64,000 nucleotides of DNA from Ruminococcaceae bacterium UBA7080 (GTDB taxonomy: Bacteria > Bacillota > Clostridia > Oscillospirales > Acutalibacteraceae): the NCBI GenBank assembly GCA_002493595.1, contig DKZG01000014.1, positions 1 through 64,000 of the forward strand, written 5' to 3'. Numbering within the stretch: position 1 is the first letter of the stretch; each line of letters opens with the position of its first letter. The position numbers and the translations under genes are program-made. The notes under the pieces were generated by a model. That model had not been told where the DNA came from. It worked only from the letters and a program-made list of their open reading frames with translations, and did not search any database. Of the stretch, positions 7,893-16,077 are shown piece by piece.

Positions 7893-9071
7893 ATGTCAAA
7901 GTTTTTATTTACAAGCGAGTCTGTTACGAAAGGCCATCCTGATAAAATCTGTGACCGAATTTCAGACGCTATATTAGATGAAATGCTTGCTCAGGACCCG
8001 ATGAGTCGTGTTGCGTGTGAAACCACCTGCACAACAGGTCAGGTTCTGGTTATGGGTGAAATTACAACATGTGCACAAGTTGATATTCCTGCAATTGTCC
8101 GCAAAACCATTTGTGAAATTGGTTATGATGATGATAAAAAAGGCTTTAACGGCAATACATGTGCTGTTCTAACTGCCCTTGACAAACAGTCGAGTGATAT
8201 TGCAATGGGTGTTGATAAATCTTATGAACTTAAAAATGACGAAGAGGATGAGTATAATTTAAATGGTGCAGGCGACCAGGGTATGATGTTTGGATATGCA
8301 TGCAACGAAACGAAAGAGCTTATGCCGCTTCCTATCAGCCTTGCTCACAGGCTTGCTGTTAAGCTGACTGAGGTCAGAGAGAACGGAACACTCCCTTACC
8401 TCTATGCTGACGGTAAAACGCAGGTTACGGTTGAATATGAAGACGGAAAACCGGTTGCAGTTAAAACCGTTGTCGTATCAAGCCAGCATAGCGCCGATGT
8501 AGAGCTTGCACAGCTTCGTGAGGACATTATTGAAAAGGTTATTAAATCGACTATCCCTAAGGAACTTATCAGCGAAGAAACTGTGTACTATGTTAATCCT
8601 ACCGGCCGATTTGTTATTGGCGGACCTAACGGTGATTCAGGTTTGACCGGCAGAAAGATTATTGTTGATACATATGGCGGATATGCGCGTCACGGTGGTG
8701 GTGCTTTCAGCGGCAAGGATCCGACAAAAGTTGACAGAAGTGCGGCATATGCAGCACGCTGGGTTGCTAAAAACATTGTTGCTGCAGGTCTTGCAGATAA
8801 ATGCGAAGTTGAGCTCGCTTATGCAATCGGTGTGGCAAAGCCTGTATCGGTTATGGTTGATACCTTTGCAACAGGGAAGATTGATGATGAAAAAATCAGT
8901 GAGATTGTTAATAAGGTATTTGATCTCAGGCCTTCTGCCATTATTGAGAGACTCGACCTCAGAAAGCCAATTTATAAGAATGTTTCTGCTTACGGGCATA
9001 TGGGGCGTGAGGATCTGGATGTTTCCTGGGAAAAAGCAGATATGGTCGATGAGATAAAAAAATATATGTAA
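7893..9071 (+). CDS. metK: S-adenosylmethionine synthetase
   Basis: A 392-residue protein, normal for MetK. Motifs: GHPDK near residue 14 (ATP/metal binding), GAGDQGMMFGYA (methionine and ATP site), and GGGAFSGKDPTKVDRS (phosphate-binding loop). It makes S-adenosylmethionine from methionine and ATP in the cytoplasm. The start ATG 7893 follows AAAGGAGAG; an upstream in-frame start at 7818 falls inside the riboswitch and is rejected. Expression is placed under negative feedback by the SAM-I riboswitch upstream. The acetyltransferase gene begins 34 bp after the stop with no terminator between, so the two may share a transcript. Confidence 0.98.
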   Translation: MSKFLFTSESVTKGHPDKICDRISDAILDEMLAQDPMSRVACETTCTTGQVLVMGEITTCAQVDIPAIVRKTICEIGYDDDKKGFNGNTCAVLTALDKQSSDIAMGVDKSYELKNDEEDEYNLNGAGDQGMMFGYACNETKELMPLPISLAHRLAVKLTEVRENGTLPYLYADGKTQVTVEYEDGKPVAVKTVVVSSQHSADVELAQLREDIIEKVIKSTIPKELISEETVYYVNPTGRFVIGGPNGDSGLTGRKIIVDTYGGYARHGGGAFSGKDPTKVDRSAAYAARWVAKNIVAAGLADKCEVELAYAIGVAKPVSVMVDTFATGKIDDEKISEIVNKVFDLRPSAIIERLDLRKPIYKNVSAYGHMGREDLDVSWEKADMVDEIKKYM

Positions 9072-9105
9072 CTATTGCGCAGTAATTATTTGATTGGATT
9101 TTATT

Positions 9106-9702
9106 ATGGATAATAAACCTGAAGTTCCTTTGAATTGCCTTTTTCAAGGTTGTTATAATCCTGTTTTTGAAGCTGAAATAAGCAGATGTAAGGATAAGTG
9201 TTATAAATATAATCAACTGAATCCAAATGACAGGGAAGCTCAGTATAAAATTCTTAAGGATTTGTTAGGTTCAATTGGTAAGGAGGTTATCATAACTCCA
9301 CCCTTTTGGTGTGATTATGGGTATAATATAACAGTCGGTAATTCCTTTTATTCAAATCATAATTTGATAATTACTGATGGTGCAAAGGTGAAATTTGGAA
9401 ATAATGTTTTTATAGCTCCGAATTGCTGCTTCACAACAGCTGAACATCCGATAGATCCTGAGCAGCGCAAATCCGGTCTTGAAATTGCAAATCCCATTAC
9501 AGTGGGAAATAATGTATGGATTGGTGCAGGTTCGACCATTCTTGCCGGTGTGACAATCGGCGATAATACTGTGATTGGTGCCGGAAGTGTAGTTACCAAA
9601 TCAATTCCCCAAAATGTAGTTGCAGTCGGTGTGCCTTGCAAGGTTATGCGGGAAATAACTGATAGTGACAAATATCGTTATCGATTATTTAATCATAAAT
9701 AG
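9106..9702 (+). CDS. Sugar O-acetyltransferase (maltose/galactoside acetyltransferase-like)
   Basis: A 198-residue protein with an N-terminal Mac-type helical region (about 1-60) and a left-handed beta-helix built from hexapeptide repeats (for example VTIGDNTVIGAGSVV). The likely catalytic His is in TAEHPIDPEQR. Family members move acetyl from acetyl-CoA to a sugar hydroxyl (LacA, Maa, NodL); the acceptor is unknown here. ATG 9106 is chosen over the in-frame TTG at 9094, which would add four residues; neither has a strong Shine-Dalgarno, so translation is probably weak. It follows metK, and with no terminator between could be read from the same SAM-controlled transcript. Confidence 0.82.
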   Translation: MDNKPEVPLNCLFQGCYNPVFEAEISRCKDKCYKYNQLNPNDREAQYKILKDLLGSIGKEVIITPPFWCDYGYNITVGNSFYSNHNLIITDGAKVKFGNNVFIAPNCCFTTAEHPIDPEQRKSGLEIANPITVGNNVWIGAGSTILAGVTIGDNTVIGAGSVVTKSIPQNVVAVGVPCKVMREITDSDKYRYRLFNHK

Positions 9703-9710
9703 ATAATAAT

Positions 9711-9755
9711 AAATCTCCCTAAGCTTTGAAAACAAGCATTAGGGAGATTTTGTTT
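9711..9755 (+). terminator. Bidirectional terminator between acetyltransferase and proC
   Basis: AAATCTCCCTAA (9711-9722) pairs with TTAGGGAGATTT (9739-9750), extended by GCTT/AAGC inside, followed by TGTTTT. The leftward proC gene ends here too, so it serves both strands. Confidence 0.88.
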
Positions 9756-10552
9756 TATAATCTTTTATCTTTATCAAGTGCTTTGTCAACGGCATTGTGT
9801 ACAGCTTTTTCAAAACCGTCAGCTTGAAGCGACGTTACACCTTCAATTGTTGTACCGCCGGGTGAGCATACATTGTCAATCAGTTTCCACGGATGCTCGC
9901 TGCTTTCTAAAATCATTTTTGCACTGCCGTAAACAGTCTGAGCAGCAATCTTTAAAGCGTCATCTTTCTTCATTCCGTTTTTCACTCCTGCTCTTGCAAG
10001 GGCATCAATAAACATATAAGTATATGCCGGTGCACAGCCGCCGAGAACACCGAAAAGCGGAAATGCACTTTCATCAAGACACATAACTTTTCCGATGCAG
10101 TTGAGAAGCTTTTCAATATTTTCTTTATCACATTCATTTACAAGATTATTAAAACAATAAGCGCTGATTGCTTCAGATACCTTTGCATTTATATTAGGCA
10201 TAACTCTGATTATTCTCGCATTAGTTTTAAGAGAATTACAAAGAAAATCCAGTGTTTTTCCTGCTGCAATGGAGACAAGCAACGGATGAAATATGCTAAC
10301 TGCGTTCTCAATTTTTTTCAGAACAGAAGCAATCACATTTGGCTTAACTGCAAGAAAAACAATATCTGCTTTTTCAGCAATATCAATTTCGCTATTTAAA
10401 ATTTCAGCGCCGTAATCATTTTTTATTATTTCGCAGGCGGGGGAGTATACGTCAAAAATAAGTATATCTTCACCTTTAACGAAATCGCTTTTTACAATGC
10501 CTTTTATAATGGCTGTTGCCATATTGCCGCAGCCTATGAATCCTATTTTCAT
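9755..10552 (-). CDS. proC: Pyrroline-5-carboxylate reductase
   Basis: A 265-residue ProC. The N-terminal Rossmann motif is GFIGCGNMATAI, then FLAVKPN, then the C-terminal dimer helix with SPGGTTIEG, where the substrate and NADPH are held. It reduces 1-pyrroline-5-carboxylate to proline in the cytoplasm. Start ATG 10552 has AAAGGAAG upstream. It has its own promoter in the 83 bp gap behind spoIIID, so it need not depend on the sporulation transcript. Confidence 0.96.
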   Translation of the reverse strand: MKIGFIGCGNMATAIIKGIVKSDFVKGEDILIFDVYSPACEIIKNDYGAEILNSEIDIAEKADIVFLAVKPNVIASVLKKIENAVSIFHPLLVSIAAGKTLDFLCNSLKTNARIIRVMPNINAKVSEAISAYCFNNLVNECDKENIEKLLNCIGKVMCLDESAFPLFGVLGGCAPAYTYMFIDALARAGVKNGMKKDDALKIAAQTVYGSAKMILESSEHPWKLIDNVCSPGGTTIEGVTSLQADGFEKAVHNAVDKALDKDKRL

Positions 10553-10585
10553 AATGTTCTTCCTTTATGTACATGATAATAATTC

Positions 10586-10614
10586 ATTTTATCATCATAT
10601 ACATAAAAAATCAA
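10586..10614 (-). promoter_or_regulatory. Candidate SigA promoter of proC
   Basis: On the minus strand TTGATT (10614-10609), 17 bp, TAAAAT (10591-10586), preceded by TGA (extended -10). About 34 bp before the start codon of proC. Confidence 0.55.
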
Positions 10615-10635
10615 TTGTATTTTGATTATCAAAAT

Positions 10636-10893
10636 TTATTTTTTATGTAATTCACTGTATTTTCTTTTTGTTGCAAGACCGCCTCTGATATGTCTTTGTG
10701 CCTTGTTTTCTTCAAGCACTGCTTTAACCTCGCTGCAAAGCAAAGGATTGATGACAGAAAGTCTTTTTGTTACATCGTTATGCACAGTCGATTTGCTGAT
10801 GCCGAATACAACTGCAGCCTGGCGCACAGTGGCTTTTGTTTCAACAATATAATGCCCTAAGTCGATGCATCTTTTCTCTACATTACCTATCAA
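10636..10893 (-). CDS. spoIIID: Sporulation transcriptional regulator SpoIIID
   Basis: An 85-residue DNA-binding protein that matches SpoIIID along its whole length: IDLGHYIVETKATVR, a helix-turn-helix (GISKSTVHNDVTKRL), and the basic C-terminal HIRGGLATKRKY. SpoIIID acts in the mother cell, activating or repressing part of the SigE regulon. The start codon is TTG (complement of 10891-10893), supported by a Shine-Dalgarno (GAGGAAGGTG) seven bases upstream and by alignment with the known N-terminus. A SigE-like sequence (CATATACAT with a TTATAATT box 12 bp before it) lies just upstream on the minus strand, consistent with known SigE control, but it is imperfect. Confidence 0.95.
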   Translation of the reverse strand: MIGNVEKRCIDLGHYIVETKATVRQAAVVFGISKSTVHNDVTKRLSVINPLLCSEVKAVLEENKAQRHIRGGLATKRKYSELHKK

Positions 10894-10981
10894 GTGTTTT
10901 CACCTTCCTCAGTAATGTATATGAAAATAATCTGCAATTATAACATACGATATAAATTAATTTTAATGGCTGATATATACG

Positions 10982-11020
10982 AAAACGCCTAAGCTTGCAA
11001 GTGCAAAGCTTAGGCGTTTT
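10982..11020 (-). terminator. Terminator after the prs operon
   Basis: AAAACGCCTAAGCTT (10982-10996) pairs perfectly with AAGCTTAGGCGTTTT (11006-11020), 10-base loop, four T at the minus-strand end. It separates the prs transcript from spoIIID. Confidence 0.8.
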
Positions 11021-11026
11021 TATGAA

Positions 11027-11527
11027 TTAATCTTTTTCGGTTGTTTCTTCGTTATTTTGTTTGAATTCACCTAAAAGATCAGCTAATGATTTTTGTTTTA
11101 GCTCATCCACACGGTCATATTTGCTGACATCTTTTTTCTCAGCCTTTTCGCCGTCCTCTTCGATAACAGTCAAAGAAAGTTCTTTTTCTGTTACACGAAA
11201 TTTATATACAATTTCTTTATTGGTGTTTGGATTTTTTAAAATCAGTTTGTTTCCGTCAAGCTCATACTCACCTGAAAAATTAGCTGTAGAAATGTATGAG
11301 TCATAAGTCATATCATCATAAAAGATATATGCAGAAAGACCGGGATTTTTTTGACTTTGCCATTTTCCTACAATCTGATCATCACTTGATGAGAATATGC
11401 TCTTGGCTGCATCTGCAGGATTTTGATCAGTAGCAATACAGTAAACACCTGCAGCGATAATAAGTGCAGCAATAACACCCACTGCAGCACCTATAATTAT
11501 TTTTTGAATTCTTGTTAATTTGGCCAT
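11027..11527 (-). CDS. Single-pass membrane protein with lipocalin-like beta domain, unknown function
   Basis: A 166-residue protein not assigned to a named function. Residues about 9-31 form one hydrophobic membrane segment after a basic N-terminus, so the rest is probably outside the cell. Residues about 50-125 read as a small beta-barrel of lipocalin-like type (IVGKWQSQKNPG, FSGEYELDGNKLIL), resembling DUF5640-type domains. The tail is charged and rich in Lys and Glu. Its ATG overlaps the prs stop by one base (TAATG) and has AAAGGAGG, so translation is coupled to prs, though no functional link is known. Confidence 0.65.
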   Translation of the reverse strand: MAKLTRIQKIIIGAAVGVIAALIIAAGVYCIATDQNPADAAKSIFSSSDDQIVGKWQSQKNPGLSAYIFYDDMTYDSYISTANFSGEYELDGNKLILKNPNTNKEIVYKFRVTEKELSLTVIEEDGEKAEKKDVSKYDRVDELKQKSLADLLGEFKQNNEETTEKD

Positions 11528-12711
11528 TATTTAGCCTCCTTTAATCCTTTCCTAACAAGCAGGTTTTCAATCCTGTCTGATGAGTCAAGAAGAGAAGAAA
11601 CCGACATGTCGTGGTTCAGCGTATCAATAAAATATGCTGTATATTTTGAAAGCTCAACACTTACATACCATTCTCTGCTTAAAAGCTCAGGTGATTGATA
11701 AACACCGTTTGTTGTAAATACTTTGTCAAACACACCATTATTATATGCTTCATCAAATACATCAAGACCATTACAGAACAAACCAAATGTAGTGCAAACA
11801 AAAATTCTTGCACAGCCAAGCTTTTTCAGTTTGCTTGCAACCTCAAGCATGGATTCACCTGATGAAATCATATCATCAACGATGATGATATCTTTGCCTT
11901 CAACCGAATCACCGAGATACTGGTGCTCAACAATTGGATTTCTGCCATTAACAATTCTTGTATAATCTCTTCTTTTGTAGAACATGCCAAGATTAACGCC
12001 AAGCTGAGTAGCAAAATAAATACATCTGTGCATTGCACCCTCGTCAGGTGAAATAATCATAAGGTGATCAGGATCAATCGATAAATCATCAACATTATTA
12101 GCAAGTGCTTTAATCATTTGGTATGTAGGCATAACATTTTCGAATGATTTATCCGGAATGGAATTCTGAACGCGCTGGTCATGCGCATCAAATGTAATAA
12201 TATTGTCAACGCCGAGATTTACAAGCTCCTGCAGTGCCATTGCACAGTCAAGAGATTCGCGCGAGCTTCTCTTATGCTGTCTGCCCTCATAAAGCATCGG
12301 CATAATTACGGAAACTCTTTTTGGCTTTGATGATAATGCGTGAATGACTCTTTTTAAATCTGCAAAATGGTCATCAGGTGATTTGGGAACAGTCATTCCA
12401 TACATATTATATGTGCAGCTGTAGTTAAATACATCTGCGATAATATAAATGTCATATCCTCTTACCGTTTCTTCAATAACACCTTTTCCTTCACCGCTGC
12501 CAAAACGCGGAACGGTGACATTGATTTTATATGAGTCGCGCTGGTAACCGAAAAATGCAACATTTTCCTGATGCTCGGTTGCCTGCGTTTTTCTCCACTT
12601 AACAAGGTATTTGTCAATTTTGTCAGTGAGCTCTTCACAACCGGGCAAACCTATAATGCCAAGCGGTCCTATTGGGATTGTATTAATGTTTTCAGCTGTT
12701 TGTCTTGCCAT
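11527..12711 (-). CDS. prs: Ribose-phosphate pyrophosphokinase, long clostridial type
   Basis: A 394-residue PRPP synthetase, about 80 longer than the usual 315. Conserved parts are FDAHDQRVQNSIP (flexible loop), FYKRRDYTR (catalytic Lys-Arg-Arg), and IIVDDMISSGES, the PRPP-binding loop, which varies from the usual DDMIDTAGT. The extra length lies in an N-terminal segment (about 1-45), longer stretches before the HKRSSRES motif, and the C-terminal end. It makes phosphoribosyl pyrophosphate for nucleotides, histidine and tryptophan. Divergent long forms are seen in Clostridia; whether it keeps normal feedback control is unknown. Starts at ATG 12711, with GAGGAG about 10 bp upstream. Confidence 0.87.
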   Translation of the reverse strand: MARQTAENINTIPIGPLGIIGLPGCEELTDKIDKYLVKWRKTQATEHQENVAFFGYQRDSYKINVTVPRFGSGEGKGVIEETVRGYDIYIIADVFNYSCTYNMYGMTVPKSPDDHFADLKRVIHALSSKPKRVSVIMPMLYEGRQHKRSSRESLDCAMALQELVNLGVDNIITFDAHDQRVQNSIPDKSFENVMPTYQMIKALANNVDDLSIDPDHLMIISPDEGAMHRCIYFATQLGVNLGMFYKRRDYTRIVNGRNPIVEHQYLGDSVEGKDIIIVDDMISSGESMLEVASKLKKLGCARIFVCTTFGLFCNGLDVFDEAYNNGVFDKVFTTNGVYQSPELLSREWYVSVELSKYTAYFIDTLNHDMSVSSLLDSSDRIENLLVRKGLKEAK

Positions 12712-12767
12712 AGCTAATAAACTCCTCTCAAATCTTTGTCATCATAAGTGACATAACCTGCCACACT

Positions 12768-12796
12768 ATTTTACAACAAATGCTTATTATTGTAAA
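12768..12796 (-). promoter_or_regulatory. Candidate SigA promoter of prs
   Basis: On the minus strand TTTACA (12796-12791), 17 bp, TAAAAT (12773-12768), in the 139 bp gap between the YfhO-like gene and prs. Confidence 0.55.
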
Positions 12797-12850
12797 TAAC
12801 AAATTGTAGAAATTTGCAGTTTTTTGTTACCGAAAGGATTGTTAAATCCA

Positions 12851-15800
12851 TCACAAATTGATTGGGTTTTTCCTTCTTCTTACAAAAACTATATATGCGC
12901 AAATTCCTGCAGCACTTGCAGCAGAAATAATGATGCCGTAATTAAAACCGCGCGGCTGATAAACATATTCAATTGTATGCTCACCCGGCTTGACGGAAGC
13001 AGCAAGCATTGCCTCGCCAACCTCATAGGTTTCAGTTTTTTCTCCGTCAATCAGAATAGACCAGCCCTTATCATAAGGTATTGATGAATATAAAACACTG
13101 TTTTCTTTAACCGTGATTTTTCCGGATATTTTTGTATCACTGTGCGAGGTAACATTCAGTGATGCAGCTTTGAGTTTTTCAAAACCTTTCTTTAATATAT
13201 TTTCATCAACTGTATAAGCATATATCTCAGCATATGTTTCGTTTGTTTCTATGTTTGAACAGTCGAGGGATACCTTAATCTCTTCATCTTTTTCGCAATA
13301 GCCCAAATCAAGAATATATGGTTCATCTATCGGCTGAGTGAAAGCATTATAATGATTGCTGTTAATCTCAATATTTTCTATATCAGGAGATGTAACATAA
13401 AGGTAAGCGTTTCCTGCTTTTTCAGGAGAAATCGTAAAACTTACATTTCCATATCCCTCATCCGAACTGTTTTTATTAAACCAGTAAGTGCCGTTATTCA
13501 TTATTTCTTCACCGGACAGACCGTCAAATTCGGTGGAGGTATAATTCATTTCATTAAAAATTCCGCTATAGCCTGTTGCACGTGTAAAATAATCAGACTG
13601 AACGTCAAAGGGATTTCCTTCTTCGGTAACCCAGTTGTTTATTTCATTATTAACTGCAAATGCAATGGGGAGAAAATATTTGTTTTCGTAAATTTCGGTT
13701 TCACCGTCTGCAACAGAAGAGTGATAAACATAAAAACTTTCGCCGGGCGCAATACTTGAAGGTGCCTTAATAAGATATTTGAGATTAAACATCATATTAT
13801 AAACAGGCGTTTGTGTATTATAGGTATAGCTGTTTATTCTGTTGCCGAACATGCCCAGGCTGTATTGCAGCTGTGAATAATTTTCATAAGCCATTGAAGA
13901 AAATACAGACATTCCGTTATACGCATAGTAACTCGGATCCATCCTTGTTTCAAGGTAAGTAAGCTCCTCGCGATATAAATCGTCATCCGATGAATGTATT
14001 TTTTCTATCGCCTGTGTATAAGCAGCGTAATTGTTTTTATAATCTGTATTTGCCTGGGAAATGGATATAGAACCGGTATCTGCAATCAATACTTCACTGA
14101 AAACGAGCGCACAGGCAAGTGCAGATATGACCGCTTTATCAAGCTTGCCTTTTTTATAAATGAACAAAAAGGCTGTCCATAGAATAATAAATGCAATGCT
14201 GATGTATATTGTTGTCTCAGACATTTTTGTAGTTGACATTTTTTGAGCAACAATGATAAAGAATATCCATGCCATTGCAGCAAAACCAACATCTCTAATA
14301 TCAATGGACCTGAATTTCGTAATACATTTATAACCGCAGATAAGAAGGATAAAAGTGTACATATATGAAAATCTAAATGGCAGATCATTCGGAAAATGAA
14401 ATGCATGCCAAATAAAATTAAGACAATTATTGTCAAAGCTGAACAGGAAAAACAGCAGCATGAGAATATATGCGCCTTTTTCTTTTAACCTTATATCTTT
14501 ATTAATAACGAACAACGGCAGAAGAATGATTGAAAGCATACCTGAATATACATTCGGAAGTACGTCGTCACCGCTGCTTCGGATCGTTGTTTCAAGTCCT
14601 GCCAGATGTGATGTTATGAAATCAAATATATTGAAGTAGGAAGTAAAGGTTTTAGGAAAATCGTCAGAAGTAGCAGAGCTTGATGTCAGTATCATAAACA
14701 CAGGTACAAGCACTACTGCACATAGGCCTGCCGCTGCGATGCTGCTTAAAGCAAATCTTACACCGCGGTTGAAAAACTTGTTATTCATCAAAGCTTTGAA
14801 TGAATATTTTTTTCTAAATACCAAGGAATGATCGATTTTATGGTTGCCGTTTGATGATATAACGTAATAGCATAAAAAGTATATCACTGCAAATATGCAG
14901 CTCATAAAGCCCATATAGTAACTGGAAACAAATAAAAGCACAAGACTTATAATATAAGTTGCAGATTTGCCGTTATTAATAATTCTTTCAATGCCCAGTG
15001 CAATAACAGGCAGAAGTATCATACCCTCGAGCCACATAACATTCCAGTAATATGCCAAAAAATAGGCACTAAACGCATAAAAAACGCCGAATACCGAGCA
15101 TAATGGCGTATGCTTTTTTTGTGATGCCTTCAGGTAGTAGGCAAAGGTTACGGCACTTAATATACATTTAATTGAAACAATAAACGAAATAGCGAAAGAA
15201 ATATCCTCTTTATCAAATAAGAAAATCAGTGCCGAAAGAGGACTGGAGAGATAATTGAAATAGTTGCCCAAAAAACTGCTTCCGCCGCCGGAAAACCATG
15301 AGTACAAAAAGCTTTGGTGATTCACTATTCTTTCATAAAGCTCTGCAAAAAGCGGGCCGTACTGATGATAAAGGTCCATGCGCATAACAGTATAATCGCC
15401 GAAGGGGAAAACAGTATATATTATATAAATAATAGATATGCATAATGCTGTTATTGCACCGCTGAGCAAAACAAATCTGTTGTTATAGAAAATAAGATAG
15501 GTTTTGGAATATTTGATGCTTGATGCTTGATATGCACAGTCAAAGAGTATGAGCCTGTCAAAAAAATAATTGAAGAAAAAGGATATGGAGAGAGCGACTA
15601 ACCACACAAAGCCGTCAGACATTTTCAGCATATTGCCGAAAGAGACTTCTGATAATTTATAAAAACCAAAGTTTACTGCTCCCCTGAAAACGAGCATAAG
15701 GACTTGCTTTAAATCAGTGGACAATACATTTTTTGAAAAAACAAATTTTCTTTCCAAAAGATATAACACAATTTCAGCGGCTATAAATGCTGCTAAGACC

Positions 15801-15955
15801 GATACGGATGCCGAAACGCCCAAAAAAACTTTAAGAATCTGTTTGACAGAAGTCAGTAAAAAAACAGAGAAAAGCGCAGCTAAAGTATAGCTTACTGTTT
15901 CTCCGTTAAATATCTTGTTTGTTTTAACGTTGTTCTTATACTCAGAAAAATTCAT
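12851..15955 (-). CDS. Large membrane protein: GtrA-like N-terminus fused to YfhO family
   Basis: A 1034-residue polytopic protein. Residues about 20-140 form four membrane helices with the pattern ERKFVFSKN and a second DRLILF, as in GtrA-type proteins. From about 155 a YfhO-type core follows with roughly ten or more helices (YHQYGPLFAELYERI, SGGGSSFLGNYFNYLSSP), then a large extracytoplasmic domain (about 620-1000) and a final helix before a basic tail. YfhO proteins are GT-C-like and implicated in glycosylating teichoic acids in Bacillus and Listeria; GtrA proteins are linked to lipid-linked sugar flipping. A role in envelope glycosylation is therefore inferred, not shown. Monocistronic, divergent from spoIIIA. 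A GGTGA site precedes ATG 15955. Confidence 0.78.
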   Translation of the reverse strand: MNFSEYKNNVKTNKIFNGETVSYTLAALFSVFLLTSVKQILKVFLGVSASVSVLAAFIAAEIVLYLLERKFVFSKNVLSTDLKQVLMLVFRGAVNFGFYKLSEVSFGNMLKMSDGFVWLVALSISFFFNYFFDRLILFDCAYQASSIKYSKTYLIFYNNRFVLLSGAITALCISIIYIIYTVFPFGDYTVMRMDLYHQYGPLFAELYERIVNHQSFLYSWFSGGGSSFLGNYFNYLSSPLSALIFLFDKEDISFAISFIVSIKCILSAVTFAYYLKASQKKHTPLCSVFGVFYAFSAYFLAYYWNVMWLEGMILLPVIALGIERIINNGKSATYIISLVLLFVSSYYMGFMSCIFAVIYFLCYYVISSNGNHKIDHSLVFRKKYSFKALMNNKFFNRGVRFALSSIAAAGLCAVVLVPVFMILTSSSATSDDFPKTFTSYFNIFDFITSHLAGLETTIRSSGDDVLPNVYSGMLSIILLPLFVINKDIRLKEKGAYILMLLFFLFSFDNNCLNFIWHAFHFPNDLPFRFSYMYTFILLICGYKCITKFRSIDIRDVGFAAMAWIFFIIVAQKMSTTKMSETTIYISIAFIILWTAFLFIYKKGKLDKAVISALACALVFSEVLIADTGSISISQANTDYKNNYAAYTQAIEKIHSSDDDLYREELTYLETRMDPSYYAYNGMSVFSSMAYENYSQLQYSLGMFGNRINSYTYNTQTPVYNMMFNLKYLIKAPSSIAPGESFYVYHSSVADGETEIYENKYFLPIAFAVNNEINNWVTEEGNPFDVQSDYFTRATGYSGIFNEMNYTSTEFDGLSGEEIMNNGTYWFNKNSSDEGYGNVSFTISPEKAGNAYLYVTSPDIENIEINSNHYNAFTQPIDEPYILDLGYCEKDEEIKVSLDCSNIETNETYAEIYAYTVDENILKKGFEKLKAASLNVTSHSDTKISGKITVKENSVLYSSIPYDKGWSILIDGEKTETYEVGEAMLAASVKPGEHTIEYVYQPRGFNYGIIISAASAAGICAYIVFVRRRKNPINL

Positions 15956-15978
15956 TATTTCACCAAATTATCATAATT

Positions 15979-16006
15979 TTATATCATCTATATAATAGCA
16001 TACGGT
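15979..16006 (+). promoter_or_regulatory. Candidate SigE promoter of the spoIIIA operon
   Basis: TTATATC (15979-15985), 13 bp gap, CATACGGT (15999-16006), against the SigE consensus KMATATT and CATACAHT. spoIIIA is a known SigE target, which raises the prior. It overlaps the leftward promoter of the YfhO-like gene. Confidence 0.4.
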
Positions 16007-16020
16007 CATTAAATCTTCAA
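15992..16020 (-). promoter_or_regulatory. SigA promoter of the GtrA/YfhO-like gene
   Basis: On the minus strand TTGAAG (16020-16015), 17 bp, TATTAT (15997-15992), about 36 bp before ATG 15955. Confidence 0.6.
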
Positions 16021-16077
16021 TAAATATTTTTGTAATACATCTGCATTTGTAGGCATAGACTTTATCGAGGTGATTTG

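Noticed and set aside
14086..14436. 116-codon ORF within the YfhO-like gene
   Set aside because: Hydrophobic shadow of a membrane-rich gene; no ribosome site.
16032..16061. Second SigE-like promoter (GTAATAC, CATAGACT)
   Set aside because: It would place the transcript start at the spoIIIAA ribosome site, leaving no leader.
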